Of a stretch of 64,000 nucleotides of DNA, positions 18,746-29,694 are shown piece after piece. A program made the translations under genes and the position numbers. This DNA comes from Myxococcales bacterium (GTDB lineage: Bacteria; Myxococcota_A; Polyangia; Haliangiales; Haliangiaceae), in contig JADJUW010000001.1 in assembly GCA_016716835.1 (NCBI GenBank), forward strand, positions 1,632,001-1,696,000, written 5' to 3'. Every line of letters starts with the position of its first letter. The stretch's first letter is position 1. The notes under the pieces were generated by a model, which was not told where the DNA came from, did not search any database, and saw only the letters and a list, made by a program, of their open reading frames with translations.

Positions 18746-20202
18746 TTAAAGGCCCATCCAGAAAGATGGCAGCAGGCCCATCGCCATCACGAGCACCGCG
18801 CATAGCGCGATGACAAAGGCCTGGCTTGGCGCATGTAGCTCGCCAACGGGCTGCGCCACCGGCTTGAAGTACATCGCGGTGACAACCTTGAGGTAGTAAT
18901 AGATGCTGACCGCCGAGTTGAGGATGCCGAGGATGACCAGCCAGAGCAGCTGGCCGTCATAGACCTCCATCGCCGACTTGAAGATCTGGAACTTGCCCAT
19001 GAAGCCGGCGGTGGGGGGAATCCCGCCCAGCGACAGCATGCAAATAGTCATGGCCAAGGCGGCGCCAGGATGCGAGGTGGCCAGGCCGGCCCAGTCATCG
19101 AGCAGCAGGCGCTCGCGGTCTTTGCTGCCGATATAGGCGACCACGGCAAACGCGCCCAGCGTGGTGAGGCCGTAGGCCATCACATAAAACCAACGACGAA
19201 ATCGCCGAGGCCGAGCCCAGGCCATCGCGGTCACGCCAACCAAGATGACGCCGGCGTGAGAAATCGACGAGTAAGCCAGCAGGCGCTTGATGTTGTTTTG
19301 CTTCAGCGCCGCGAGGTTCCCGGCCGTCATGGTAAGCGCCGCCATGATGACGAGTGGGCTCGCCCACCCTAGGGTGCCGAACGGCAAGACCTCGCCGCCG
19401 AGCGCGGTGCCAAAGACGCGAATCATCGCGACCACGGCCGCGGCCTTGACCGCCGCCGCCATAAACGCGGTAACCGGCGTTGGCGCGCCCTCATAGGCAT
19501 CTGGCGCCCACATGTGAAACGGCACCGCGGCGATCTTAAAGCCAAAGGCGATCACGACGAGAAACGCGCCCGCTACGGTGAGCGGCAGGTTTGGCGTCGC
19601 CACCAAGCGCTCGGCCATGGCGGCAAGGTTGGTCGTGCCCGCGGCGCCATAGAGCAGCGCCATGCCGTAGACCAAGATGCCGGTGGCAAAGGCGCCCATG
19701 AGGAAGTACTTCATCGCCGCCTCGTTGCCGCGCGCCGATTTTTTTCGCAGCGCGGTTAACACGTACACGGCGATGGAAAGCGTCTCGATCCCCAAGAAGA
19801 TGGTCATCAGGTCGCCGGCGTGCGCCAACATGATGATGCCGGTGGAGGACAGCAGCAAGATGCCAAAGAATTCGCCGTTTTCCCACGCGTGCGTGCGCTG
19901 GTGCGGCCCGGCGATGAGCGCGACGATGGCGACGGCGAACGCCGCCAACGCGGAAAATAAATAGCCAAGCTTGTCGGCGACCAGCATGCCGTTAAACAGC
20001 ACCACCTCGCGGTCACCGATGTTGTTGTAGTGGACAAGCGCGGTCACGGCGACGACCAGCGCGCTGGCGACGGTAAGACCCATCAGCGAGGCGTGATTTT
20101 TCCCTTGAACATCGCCTCGGCGAGGATGAGAAAAATGCCGGCCACGACCGCAATGATCAGCGGCGCGATATAGCCCAAATCTGAGAGCTGAAACGTCATC
20201 AT
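18746..20202 (-). pseudogene. nuoN: NADH-quinone oxidoreductase subunit N, frameshifted near its start as read
   Basis: The NuoN antiporter-like membrane subunit of complex I occupies this interval. The N-terminal 38 codons (ATG 20202, overlapping the nuoM stop as ATGA; MMTFQLSDLGYIAPLIIAVV) stop at TGA 20088-20086. The remaining 445 residues are in another frame from ATG 20083 (MGLTVASALVVAV). The two join smoothly if one base is restored near 20090. The stop and restart overlap as TGATG, so translational coupling could also rescue it. Conserved NuoN features include the TM-helix lysine/glutamate region GIETLSIAVYVL, the K-rich loop KKSARGNEAAMKYF, and FGFKIAAVPFHMWAPDAYEG. Confidence 0.85.
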
Positions 20203-21821
20203 TGGCCGACTCCTAATTGTGCGACCGGCGCGGTCTTGGCGGCGCGCGGCTGGCTAGGCACCGGCGTGCCGTAAAGCCGTGCCGGGCCATCGGGCTCGCT
20301 GACGCCCCGTCCGAAGTTGCGAACGAAGGTTTGCACCGAAGGCTCCATGCTCTTGAGGATGCGGTGCGGCGCCACGCCCATGCCGATGATGCCGACGCAG
20401 AGAATCACAAACACCGCGAGCTCGCGGCCATTAAGGTCTTTGAGGCCGCCGTTCTTGGCGACGTCGAGCTTGCCGAAAAACACTTTCTGAAACATGTAGA
20501 GCAAGTAGATGGCGCCGAGAATCACGCCGGTGGCCGCGAAGGCGCCGAGCAGCATCGGATTTGGAATCGAATAGTTGCCGGGAAAGTTGCTAGCGGTAAA
20601 GGTGCCAAAGATGGTGAGAAATTCGCCGATAAAGCCCGACGTCGCCGGCAGACCAGCCGAGCCCATGGTGACAATGAGATAGAGCCCGGCGAAAATCGGC
20701 ATTTGCTTCCAGATACCGCCGTATTCCGCGAGCCGTCGGGTATGGCGGCGCTCATAGAGCACGCCAATACCGAGAAACAGGCCGCCGGTGGTAAGGCCGT
20801 GCGACAACATCGCAAAGATGGAGCCCTGGATGCCCGTGAGCGTCATGGCAAAGAGCCCGAGCGCGCAGAAGCCAAGGTGCGACACCGAGGAATAGGCGAC
20901 GATTTTTTTGACATCATCCTGTGAGAACGCCACCAGCGCGCCATAGACGATACCTATCACCGCGAGCACGGCGATGTAGGGCGCCAGCTCCGCGGCGCCA
21001 GCCGGAAACAGCGGCATGGCGAAGCGGAGAAAACCGTAGATGCCAAACTTGAGCATGACGCCGGCCAAAATGACCGAGCCCGGGGTTGGCGCCTCGACGT
21101 GGGCATCGGGCAACCACGTGTGCACCGGAAACAGCGGAATCTTGATGGCGAACGCCAAGGCAAAAGCCGCAAAACACCACACCTGCGCCTGATGCGGCAG
21201 GATGAGGTTAGAAAGCGCCTCGAGATCCGACGTGTATGTGCCGGTGACCTGGCCATGCGTGACGTAAAGAAAGATGATGGCCGCCAGCATGAGCAGCGAG
21301 CCAACCATGGTGAAGACGAAAAACTTGATCGACGCGTAAATGCGGCGCTGACCGCCCCAAATGCCGATGAGCAGGTACATCGGCACCAGCATGATCTCGT
21401 AGAAGACGTAGAACACGAACAAGTCGAGCGCGACGAACGAGCCAATCATGCCAGCCTCGAGCAGCAGCATGGCGGCGACGAATTCGCGCACGTGCTTGTC
21501 GATTGAGCCCTTGGCCGCGAATAGGGTGAGAGGCGTCATGAATGTGGTGAGAATGAGCAGCCACAGCGAGATGCCGTCGATGCCCGTCTTGAAGTGGATG
21601 CCGAGCGAGCTAACCCACACGGTGTCAAACACCAGCTGCATCCCGCCCAGGTTGGCGCGGAAGTAGGCGAAGACGCCAAGCGAGACAAGAAATGTAATGA
21701 GTGAAAACGAAAGGCCCAGCATGCGCGCCAGGCCGCCCTCACCCTTTGGCGAAACCATGACGAGCAGTGCGCCGACCACCGGCAAGCCGATTAGCAGCGG
21801 CAACAAAAACGAACCGTCCAT
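20199..21821 (-). CDS. nuoM: NADH-quinone oxidoreductase subunit M
   Basis: 540 residues, about 14 membrane spans, one of the three Mrp-antiporter-like proton-pumping subunits of complex I. Family landmarks: YEIMLVPMYLLIGIWGG, FAIKIPLFPVHTWLPDAHVEAPT and KKIVAYSSVSHLGF (conserved membrane Lys and His). The C-terminal 40 residues are a soluble Pro/Ala-rich extension after the last span. It ends in an ATGA overlap with nuoN and starts 3 bp after the nuoL stop, in a single minus-strand transcription unit. Confidence 0.95.
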   Translation of the reverse strand: MDGSFLLPLLIGLPVVGALLVMVSPKGEGGLARMLGLSFSLITFLVSLGVFAYFRANLGGMQLVFDTVWVSSLGIHFKTGIDGISLWLLILTTFMTPLTLFAAKGSIDKHVREFVAAMLLLEAGMIGSFVALDLFVFYVFYEIMLVPMYLLIGIWGGQRRIYASIKFFVFTMVGSLLMLAAIIFLYVTHGQVTGTYTSDLEALSNLILPHQAQVWCFAAFALAFAIKIPLFPVHTWLPDAHVEAPTPGSVILAGVMLKFGIYGFLRFAMPLFPAGAAELAPYIAVLAVIGIVYGALVAFSQDDVKKIVAYSSVSHLGFCALGLFAMTLTGIQGSIFAMLSHGLTTGGLFLGIGVLYERRHTRRLAEYGGIWKQMPIFAGLYLIVTMGSAGLPATSGFIGEFLTIFGTFTASNFPGNYSIPNPMLLGAFAATGVILGAIYLLYMFQKVFFGKLDVAKNGGLKDLNGRELAVFVILCVGIIGMGVAPHRILKSMEPSVQTFVRNFGRGVSEPDGPARLYGTPVPSQPRAAKTAPVAQLGVGQ

Positions 21822-21824
21822 GAC

Positions 21825-24131
21825 CTACTCCCCTCCAAGCATGCCGACGGGCTTTGCGCCCTCGGCGGCCGGCTGACGCACCGTGCGCGTCACCTTGTGC
21901 GTGGAACCCGTGGAGGGCGCAACGATCCACATGGTGATATCGGCGCTGACATCGCCGGGGCGCACAACCAAGCGCGGGCTGGGCGACTCGACATCGACGA
22001 CGCCGTCGCTGTTGGTGTCCCAGCGATACACATTGCCGACCTCAGCTAGGCCGTTGCCGGGCTCCGCCTGCAGCACCAAAAATTCGCCCTCGGCGTGATA
22101 CGAAAACGTCGGGCGGTCGTGGCGGGTGGCGATAAAAAACATCGCGGCCCCGCCGACCACCACCGCTAGGAGGTAGCGCTGCACCTGACCGTTTTGTAGC
22201 CATCGTACGCCGGCGCCGGCACCCTTGGCGATGACGCCAACGCCGGTGACCGCAACCAGATCGATGACAAAGCGATCCACAATTTCAAACGTGCCGCGCG
22301 CGAGCGCGCGAAACGGCCGCACGATGGTGGCTTCGTAAAACTCATCGACATAAAGCTTATTTTTGGAAAGGTCGTAGGCGCGTGCGCCAGCGCCATTGGC
22401 AAATTTCTCGGCGGCAGGCGACGGCCCCTTGCCGTACATGCGCCACGCCAAGAAGATGCCCAGCAGCCCAACGCCGCTGGCGATCGCCAACAGCGCGTAG
22501 GTCGTGCCGTCCGAATTGTGACCGACCACGCCGGCCTTCACCGCGGGATCGAGCCAGCTTGAAATGCCATGAAAAATGCCGGGGATGTCTTCAAGCGCGT
22601 GAAGATGCGGCAGCCCAATAAAGCCGGCGAACAGCGACAGCGCCGCCAGCACCAGCAGCGGACCGGTCATGGAAGCCGGCGATTCGTGGATGTGAGCCTT
22701 GGTCTCTTCGTCGGCGCGGCACTTGCCAGCAAACACCAAGAAGTAGAGGCGCCACATGTAAAACGCGGTGCCGAGCGCGGCCAGCGTTAGGCCGCCCCAC
22801 AGCATCTTGCCGTACCAAGCGGGCCAACCTTCGAGGTGAGCCGCCCACGCGCCGGCAAGAATTTCATCTTTCGAGAAAAACCCCGAGGTCAGCGGAAAGC
22901 CAGCGATCGCCAGGCAGTAGATGACAAAACACAGGTGCGTGATTGGCAGCCGCTTGCGCAGGCCGCCCATTGTCATGATGTCGCCCGAGCCGCTCATGGC
23001 GTGCATGACGGAGCCCGCGCCGAGAAAAAGCCCGGCCTTGAAAAAGGCGTGGGTGCCGACGTGAAAGATCGCGGCGACCCAATTGCCGGTGCCAGCCGCG
23101 ACGAACATAAAGCCGAGCTGCGACACGGTCGAATACGCCAGCACCTTCTTGAGGTCGGTTTGTGCAAACGCCATGAACGCGGCCGCAAGCGCCGTAGCCA
23201 TGCCGATGGTGGACACCACCATGAGCGCGACCGGCGACGCCGCGAACAGCCATGACAGACGGCAAATCATGTAGATGCCGGCGGTGACCATGGTGGCGGC
23301 GTGGATGAGCGCAGAAACTGGGGTTGGGCCCGCCATCGCGTCGGGCAACCACACGTAAAGTGGGATTTGCGCCGACTTACCGCACGCGCCGATGAACAGC
23401 AAAATGCCCGCGGCGGTGGCGAGGTTTTCACCGCCCCACCACGTTTGCTGATACGCGGTCACCGCGCCGGCGCTGCGCAAATCGGCAAAGTCGAGGCTCT
23501 GCGCCAGGCCGAGGTCCTTGGTTGCGAGGTAGAGCAAAAACATGCCGAGGAGAAAGGCGAAGTCGCCGATGCGGTTGACGACAAAGGCCTTGCGGCCGGC
23601 GTTGGCGTAGCTTTCGTTCTCGAACCAAAAGCCAATGAGCAAAAACGAGCATAGCCCTACGCCTTCCCAGCCGATAAACATGACCGGCACGTTGGCGCCG
23701 AGCACCAAGATGAGCATGGAGGCCATGAACAGGTTGAGATAGCCAAAGTACGCGGCGTAACGCGGCTCGTGCGCCATGTAGCCGGTGGAGTAGATGTGAA
23801 TCAGCGTGCCGACAAACGTAATGATAAGCGTCATCACGGCCGACAACGTGTCGAGCCGCAGCGCCAGCTCGATCTTGAAGCGGCCGATTTCCATCCATGT
23901 GTAGACGACCTCTTTGAGCTCGAGCACGCCCTGGGTATCGCCGGCGAGATGGGCCGCAAATGCGTCGCGCAAGGGTCCGAGCACCTGCGAGAGGACGACA
24001 AAAAACGATGCCGCCACCACCGCAATCGCGATGAAGTGGACGGCGGTGCGCCCGAGGCGCTTGCCGATGGTTAGGTTGATCAGCGCGCCAAGCAGCGGCA
24101 GCAGCGGGATCCAAAGCAATGAGTTCCCCAT
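21825..24131 (-). CDS. nuoL: NADH-quinone oxidoreductase subunit L with extra C-terminal domain
   Basis: 768 residues, longer than the usual 610-660. Residues 1-660 give the normal NuoL pattern: GWEGVGLCSFLLIGFWFE, KSAQIPLYVWLPDAMAGPTP, KKVLAYSTVSQLGFMF and the long lateral helix region before the last span (RYLLAVVVGGAAMFFIATR). The last roughly 95 residues are a soluble, beta-rich extension (FSYHAEGEFLVLQAEPGNG, then WDTNSDGVVDVESPSPRLVV) with a dockerin/PKD-like DxNxDGxxD calcium loop. I know of no such domain as standard in NuoL. It pumps protons in the distal membrane arm of complex I. Confidence 0.93.
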   Translation of the reverse strand: MGNSLLWIPLLPLLGALINLTIGKRLGRTAVHFIAIAVVAASFFVVLSQVLGPLRDAFAAHLAGDTQGVLELKEVVYTWMEIGRFKIELALRLDTLSAVMTLIITFVGTLIHIYSTGYMAHEPRYAAYFGYLNLFMASMLILVLGANVPVMFIGWEGVGLCSFLLIGFWFENESYANAGRKAFVVNRIGDFAFLLGMFLLYLATKDLGLAQSLDFADLRSAGAVTAYQQTWWGGENLATAAGILLFIGACGKSAQIPLYVWLPDAMAGPTPVSALIHAATMVTAGIYMICRLSWLFAASPVALMVVSTIGMATALAAAFMAFAQTDLKKVLAYSTVSQLGFMFVAAGTGNWVAAIFHVGTHAFFKAGLFLGAGSVMHAMSGSGDIMTMGGLRKRLPITHLCFVIYCLAIAGFPLTSGFFSKDEILAGAWAAHLEGWPAWYGKMLWGGLTLAALGTAFYMWRLYFLVFAGKCRADEETKAHIHESPASMTGPLLVLAALSLFAGFIGLPHLHALEDIPGIFHGISSWLDPAVKAGVVGHNSDGTTYALLAIASGVGLLGIFLAWRMYGKGPSPAAEKFANGAGARAYDLSKNKLYVDEFYEATIVRPFRALARGTFEIVDRFVIDLVAVTGVGVIAKGAGAGVRWLQNGQVQRYLLAVVVGGAAMFFIATRHDRPTFSYHAEGEFLVLQAEPGNGLAEVGNVYRWDTNSDGVVDVESPSPRLVVRPGDVSADITMWIVAPSTGSTHKVTRTVRQPAAEGAKPVGMLGGE

Positions 24132-24138
24132 AATCCCT

Positions 24139-24459
24139 CTAGTTTCTCATCGCATTGAGATGGTCGATGTTGACGTCGCGTCGGCCTCGGAACACCGCGA
24201 CGACGATCGCCAGGCCAACGGCGACCTCGGCGGCCGCGACCGCGATGACCATGAGCGCAAAGGTTTGGCCGCTGGTATCGGCATGCATGCGGGAGAACGC
24301 GAGCATGGCGATATTGCCGGCGTTGAGCATGAGCTCGACGCTCATCAGCACGATGAGCGCGTTGCGGCGAAAGAGTACGCCGGCGATGCCAATGCAAAAC
24401 AGCAGCGCCGACAACACGAGAAAATGGCCGTAGCCGATATTAAACAGCAGGTCGCTCAT
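24139..24459 (-). CDS. nuoK: NADH-quinone oxidoreductase subunit K
   Basis: 106 residues with three membrane spans, typical for NuoK/MrpC-like subunits. Conserved membrane acids are visible in LIVLMSVELMLNAGN and AAAEVAVGLAIVV (the two glutamates of the proton channel). The ATG overlaps the nuoJ stop by ATGA; a 7-bp gap leads to nuoL. It is part of the membrane arm of complex I. Confidence 0.95.
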   Translation of the reverse strand: MSDLLFNIGYGHFLVLSALLFCIGIAGVLFRRNALIVLMSVELMLNAGNIAMLAFSRMHADTSGQTFALMVIAVAAAEVAVGLAIVVAVFRGRRDVNIDHLNAMRN

Positions 24460-25240
24460 GGCGTGCCCTCCTCGGCCTTGGCAGGCGGCCTGGCCACCGC
24501 GATTGCGCCGACGACGGCGATCAGCAGCAAGATCGAGACCGCCTCAAATGGAAAGAGATAATTCGTGAATAGCTCGTGGCCGACCGCCGCGGTCGAGCCC
24601 CACTCGTAGCCTTGCGGCGTTACGCTCGGCGCGACCAGCGACGCATCCGGCGTCTTGGTGCCCCATACGGCACCAGCGAGCCGCACGAACAAGAACAAGA
24701 TGGCGGCGGCCGCAAGCGCCTTGCCAAGCACGTCCTGCGGCGCCCACGGCTCGTCTTCGGGGCGATTGAGCACCATGATGACGAATACGAACAGCACCAT
24801 GATGGCGCCGGCGTAGACCATGATTTGAATGATCGAGAGGAACGTGGCGTAGAGCATCATGTAGAGCGCGGCGATGGCAAAGAACGTTGCCACCATGCCC
24901 ATGACGGCGACCACCATGTTGCGCCGCGTGATGACAAACACGCCGCCGCCGATGACGACGAGCGCGAATGCCCAAAACAAGAGCGCCATGCCCTTGCCTG
25001 AGCTCGTCTTCTTGTCGATAGGCGCGGTAGAGTTGGGGTCTTGCGCGTTGCGCAGGGGTTGGGCTTCGATGGGCGCCGGAGCGAATCCCGCAGCGTACAC
25101 CCAATCGCGTGCCGCATCCGCTGCCGGCGCGCCTGGATGGGGCTGGCCGGCCAACGCATGCGCGTGACCTTCGTGACCAGGCTGGGCATGCGCCGCGGCC
25201 AGACCGACCAGCGCAACAAGTAGGAACATTAGAATCGCTT

Positions 25241-25244
<4 letters not shown>
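24456..25244 (-). CDS. nuoJ: NADH-quinone oxidoreductase subunit J with signal peptide and His-rich N-terminal extension
   Basis: 262 residues, against about 165-185 in most bacteria. Residues 85-262 are an ordinary five-span NuoJ (FAIAALYMMLYATFLSIIQI, VYAGAIMVLFVFVIMVLN). The first 84 residues are extra: a hydrophobic segment with a signal-peptidase-like site (MKAILMFLLVALVGLAAAHA) and then a His/Gly/Pro-rich stretch (QPGHEGHAHALAGQPHPG) that would face the periplasm. Metal binding is possible but only inferred. The ATG overlaps the nuoF stop (ATGA), which supports this start. nuoG, H and I, usual between F and J, are missing here. Confidence 0.92.
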
Positions 25245-26595
<1,351 letters not shown>

Positions 26596-26599
<4 letters not shown>

Positions 26600-27093
26600 G
26601 CCACGTCTCCTTCGGAGTGCGGATTTTTCTTGAGGAATTCGACGATGTCGCCGACTTGCTCCGGCGTAACGTCGAGAAAATATTTGGTGCCGCACACCAC
26701 CGCCGGCGCGTTGGCGCAGGCCGCGATGCATTCTTCCTCGACCAGCGAGAATTCGGCGTTTGATTCGCCTTCCTGCAGGCCCAGCTTCTTGGTGAAGGCG
26801 GCCATCACGTCGTAGCCACCGCGCAACATGCACGAAATATTGGTGCAAACCCGCACGATGTTTTTGCCCGCGGGCTCGCGCCGATACATCGTGTAGAACG
26901 TCGCGACGCCGTACACATGCGGATAAGGCAGGTCGAGCGTGGTCGCCACCAAGCGCAGAGCGTCATCGGAGAGATGGCCGAATTCCTTCTGCGCGAGATG
27001 GAGCGCCGCGATTACGACGGGCCGCTTGGAGGGATAACGCGTGCAAAGCGTCTCGATTTTTTTGCGCCCGTCGGCTGAGAACTGTAGTGACAT
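26596..27093 (-). CDS. nuoE: NADH-quinone oxidoreductase subunit E (24 kDa, 2Fe-2S)
   Basis: 165 residues. Thioredoxin-like 2Fe-2S subunit with four ligands at C83, C88, C122 and C126 (VCTNISCML, ECIAACANAP) and the family phrase GVATFYTMYRREP. It is the first gene of the minus-strand nuoEFJKLMN unit, with GAGAGG before the ATG. About 170 bp separate it from the divergent plsC-like gene, so the operon promoter probably lies there. Confidence 0.96.
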
Positions 27094-27262
27094 CGTATAC
27101 TTGCCTCTCGTCTGGTCGGCGGGCGGACAATACGAGCACGCCCCAGGTGCGTCAATAAGGCGGCCCGCCGAGATCCGCCCTCGGTGAAATGTTTCAGCGG
27201 ACCGTCCAATCGACCTCCAAAGCGCTCGAAGGCGCTCGCCCGCTGCGGCATAGTGAAGCAGC

Positions 27263-28198
27263 GTGGACAGCGATCAAAATGATGATTCGAGGCTGCGCGG
27301 GTGGGAACACTTGGCACACCGCCTCGGATCGGCGGCCAACGGCACCAGCGCCGGCCAGCGGTTGCAATTTTTGCTCCTTCGAGGCCTTACCTACCGACTC
27401 GCGTTCGAGGTTTTAGGGCGACGAATCCTCGTGGACGGCCTTGATGAATTAACCTCATATAAGCCGCATGGCGGCGTCATCATCGTCTCAAACCATCGGA
27501 CCTTCTTCGACCTATTTGCCATCTTGCTCGCCATGGTCCACCGCGATATCGCGTGGACGCAGACGTTTTCCTTCCCCGTGAGATCTCGTTTTTTCTACGA
27601 CTCGCCCATCGGCACGCTGGTCAACATGGGCCTCGGTGGCGGCGCGATGTATCCGCCCATTTTTCGCGAGACGAGCAAGGCGGCGTATAACAACGCGGCG
27701 GTCGATTACCTCACCGCTTCGCTCAAACAACCTGGCCACGTTGTCGGCATCCATCCCGAGGGCACGCGCAGCCGCGGCGCCGACCCTTATGTCTTGCTGC
27801 CGGCGCAACCTGGCGTCGGCAAGATCGCGCTGCAATCCGGCGCCACCGTGCTACCGGTGTTTAGCGCCGGGCTTAGCAATGATCTGCTTGGCGAGCTCAA
27901 GTCCACGCGGAGCGCTGACGGCCGCCACCTTCGCCCCATCATTTTAGTTTTTGGTAAGCCGATTGACTACGAAGACTTGCGCGCCAAACCACCGCGCCTA
28001 ACGCTGCAGAAGCGCGCCGCGGATCGCTTCATGGCGCACGTTGAGGCGCTCATGCCTCGTGAGCGCGAGCTGCGCGCGGCCTGTGCCGCCGGCGAAATTT
28101 CCGACGACGACCCGGCGTGGCTGGCAAATCATCCCGTGCCCCACGCCGCCAGCGCGCTTTGGCAGCGCAGCAAATCCTTGGCCGTGCGCGATCGCTAG
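27263..28198 (+). CDS. PlsC-type 1-acyl-glycerol-3-phosphate acyltransferase
   Basis: 311 residues from a GTG. The LPLAT/PlsC motifs are present: block I SNHRTFFDL (NHxxxxD catalytic pair), block II near FSFPVRSRFFYDSP, block III HPEGTRSRG and block IV-like VLPVFSAGL. These enzymes acylate lysophosphatidate in membrane phospholipid synthesis; sequence alone does not prove the acceptor. The C-terminal 70 residues contain a helical region not needed for the core. Its stop overlaps the convergent rlmK-like gene by 4 nt. Confidence 0.85.
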   Translation: MDSDQNDDSRLRGWEHLAHRLGSAANGTSAGQRLQFLLLRGLTYRLAFEVLGRRILVDGLDELTSYKPHGGVIIVSNHRTFFDLFAILLAMVHRDIAWTQTFSFPVRSRFFYDSPIGTLVNMGLGGGAMYPPIFRETSKAAYNNAAVDYLTASLKQPGHVVGIHPEGTRSRGADPYVLLPAQPGVGKIALQSGATVLPVFSAGLSNDLLGELKSTRSADGRHLRPIILVFGKPIDYEDLRAKPPRLTLQKRAADRFMAHVEALMPRERELRAACAAGEISDDDPAWLANHPVPHAASALWQRSKSLAVRDR

Positions 28199-29160
28199 CG
28201 CTGTGTTAAGCGGTACGACTTGTGGGGTTTGGAATGGACAAAATCGGGTGGAATCGTCTTGGCCGTCATCTCGACCACGGCGAACTCGTCGGCCAACGCC
28301 GGCAGAAGCTGAAACTGGCGATGGTTTGTCGAAAACCACACCACGCCGCCGGGCCGCATGCGCGTAAACACCTGGCGCAGGATCGTCGGGTGATCGCGCA
28401 AGACATCGAATTCTTGCGTCATCTTCTTGGAGTTTGAAAACGTCGGCGGATCGACGATTGCGACGTCGAATTGCTCGCTGCCGGGCGACGCTAGCCACGC
28501 CAGGACGTCGGCGCGATGCAGGCGATGCGCGCCCAGGTCCATGCGGTTTTGCTTAAAATTGCGCGCCGCCCACTCGAGGTAGGTGTTGGACATGTCGATC
28601 GAAAGGGTTTTAGCCGCGCCCTGCCCCGCGGCGTGCACCGAGAAGGCGCCGGTATAGCAAAACAGGTTGAGCAGGCTTTTGCCCGCGGCCTCCTGCGCGA
28701 CCAGCCCGCGCGTCACCCGGTGATCGAGGAAAAGGCCGGTATCGAGATAGTTGGTGAGGTTAAGCCAAAATCCATGGCCGCCTTCGCGTGCTAAATGCCA
28801 GCGCTCCTCGGCCTCATTTTTTTGATACTGGGCCCCCGCCGCGCGCCGATCTTTCATCGGGCGGCGCTGCTTGATATAGATCATGGCGCGCGTCACCCCC
28901 GTCGCCGCGACGACCACGTCGCACATGGCCTGCAGCCACGCCTCCGCCTCGGGGGTGCCCTGGTCGCGCAGGCGGCTATCGGCGATGACCACCGCGTCGC
29001 CGAGCACATCGACCGACAACGGAATTTCCGGGATGTCGCGGTCATACAGCCGGTAACACGCGATGTGTTCGCGCCCAAGCCACGCCCGCAGCCGCGTCGT
29101 ATTTTTGGCCAGGCGATTGGCAAACATCGTCGCCTGGGCCTGACGGCGGTCCTCCGACAT
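28195..29160 (-). CDS. RlmK/RlmI-like 23S rRNA methyltransferase
   Basis: 321 residues. Class I SAM methyltransferase closely resembling the C-terminal (RlmK) half of RlmL: the N-terminal phrase ACYRLYDRDIPEIPLSVDV, then LFLDHRVTRGLV, the SAM-binding LNLFCYTGAFSVHAAGQGA, DMSNTYLEWAARNF, and the catalytic DPPTFSNSKKM. RlmK makes m7G2069 in 23S rRNA; here it is free-standing, without the RlmL THUMP half. The exact target base is inferred from similarity. Confidence 0.85.
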   Translation of the reverse strand: MSEDRRQAQATMFANRLAKNTTRLRAWLGREHIACYRLYDRDIPEIPLSVDVLGDAVVIADSRLRDQGTPEAEAWLQAMCDVVVAATGVTRAMIYIKQRRPMKDRRAAGAQYQKNEAEERWHLAREGGHGFWLNLTNYLDTGLFLDHRVTRGLVAQEAAGKSLLNLFCYTGAFSVHAAGQGAAKTLSIDMSNTYLEWAARNFKQNRMDLGAHRLHRADVLAWLASPGSEQFDVAIVDPPTFSNSKKMTQEFDVLRDHPTILRQVFTRMRPGGVVWFSTNHRQFQLLPALADEFAVVEMTAKTIPPDFVHSKPHKSYRLTQR

Positions 29161-29266
29161 GGCCCGTAGGTACTCGTTTTTCCACTACGACGCCAGCAAT
29201 CGGTGGTTGTGGTTCGCCCCGGTCAATGTGTAGTATGCGCCCACGTCCGCAACAAAGGGTACCACC

Positions 29267-29686
29267 ATGAAGAACATCTCATCTCTGCTCCTAGTCCTCG
29301 CCATTGCCGCGCTCACGGCGTGCGGCGCCGCGCGCACCGTCAGCCGCACCCAATACGGCGGCGTCATCGCGCTGGAAGGCGACCGCGCAAAAGCCATGGA
29401 AGACGCCCACAGGCAAATGTCGTCGCATTGCGGCCCTGGCAACTATGACGTCATTTCCGAAGGCGAAGCGGTCGTTGGTTCGGAAACCGTGCAAGACCAA
29501 GCCACCGCCGTTCGCGACGACCGCCGCGGCGGCGCCACCGCGCGCTCGCAAACGGTCACCTCAACGTCCGACAAAGTCGAGTGGCGCGTCGAGTACGCGT
29601 GCCGTGGCGCGGGCGCGCCAGCACCTGCACCAGCGGCTGCCTACCCACCACCGCCACCACCTGCGCCCAACGCGGCGCCATACTGA
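29267..29686 (+). CDS. Small lipoprotein with proline-rich tail
   Basis: 139 residues. Signal peptide with lipobox LTAC (Cys19). The central region has the look of small outer-membrane lipoproteins (YGGVIALEGDRAKAMEDAHR ... HCGPGNYDVISEGE) with one conserved-looking Cys pair (C55 and the C of VEYACRG). The last 25 residues are Pro/Ala repeats. Similar 'YGGxxAL.GD...A' lipoproteins occur in myxobacteria, but the function is unknown. Confidence 0.7.
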   Translation: MKNISSLLLVLAIAALTACGAARTVSRTQYGGVIALEGDRAKAMEDAHRQMSSHCGPGNYDVISEGEAVVGSETVQDQATAVRDDRRGGATARSQTVTSTSDKVEWRVEYACRGAGAPAPAPAAAYPPPPPPAPNAAPY

Positions 29687-29694
29687 TCTAGAAG

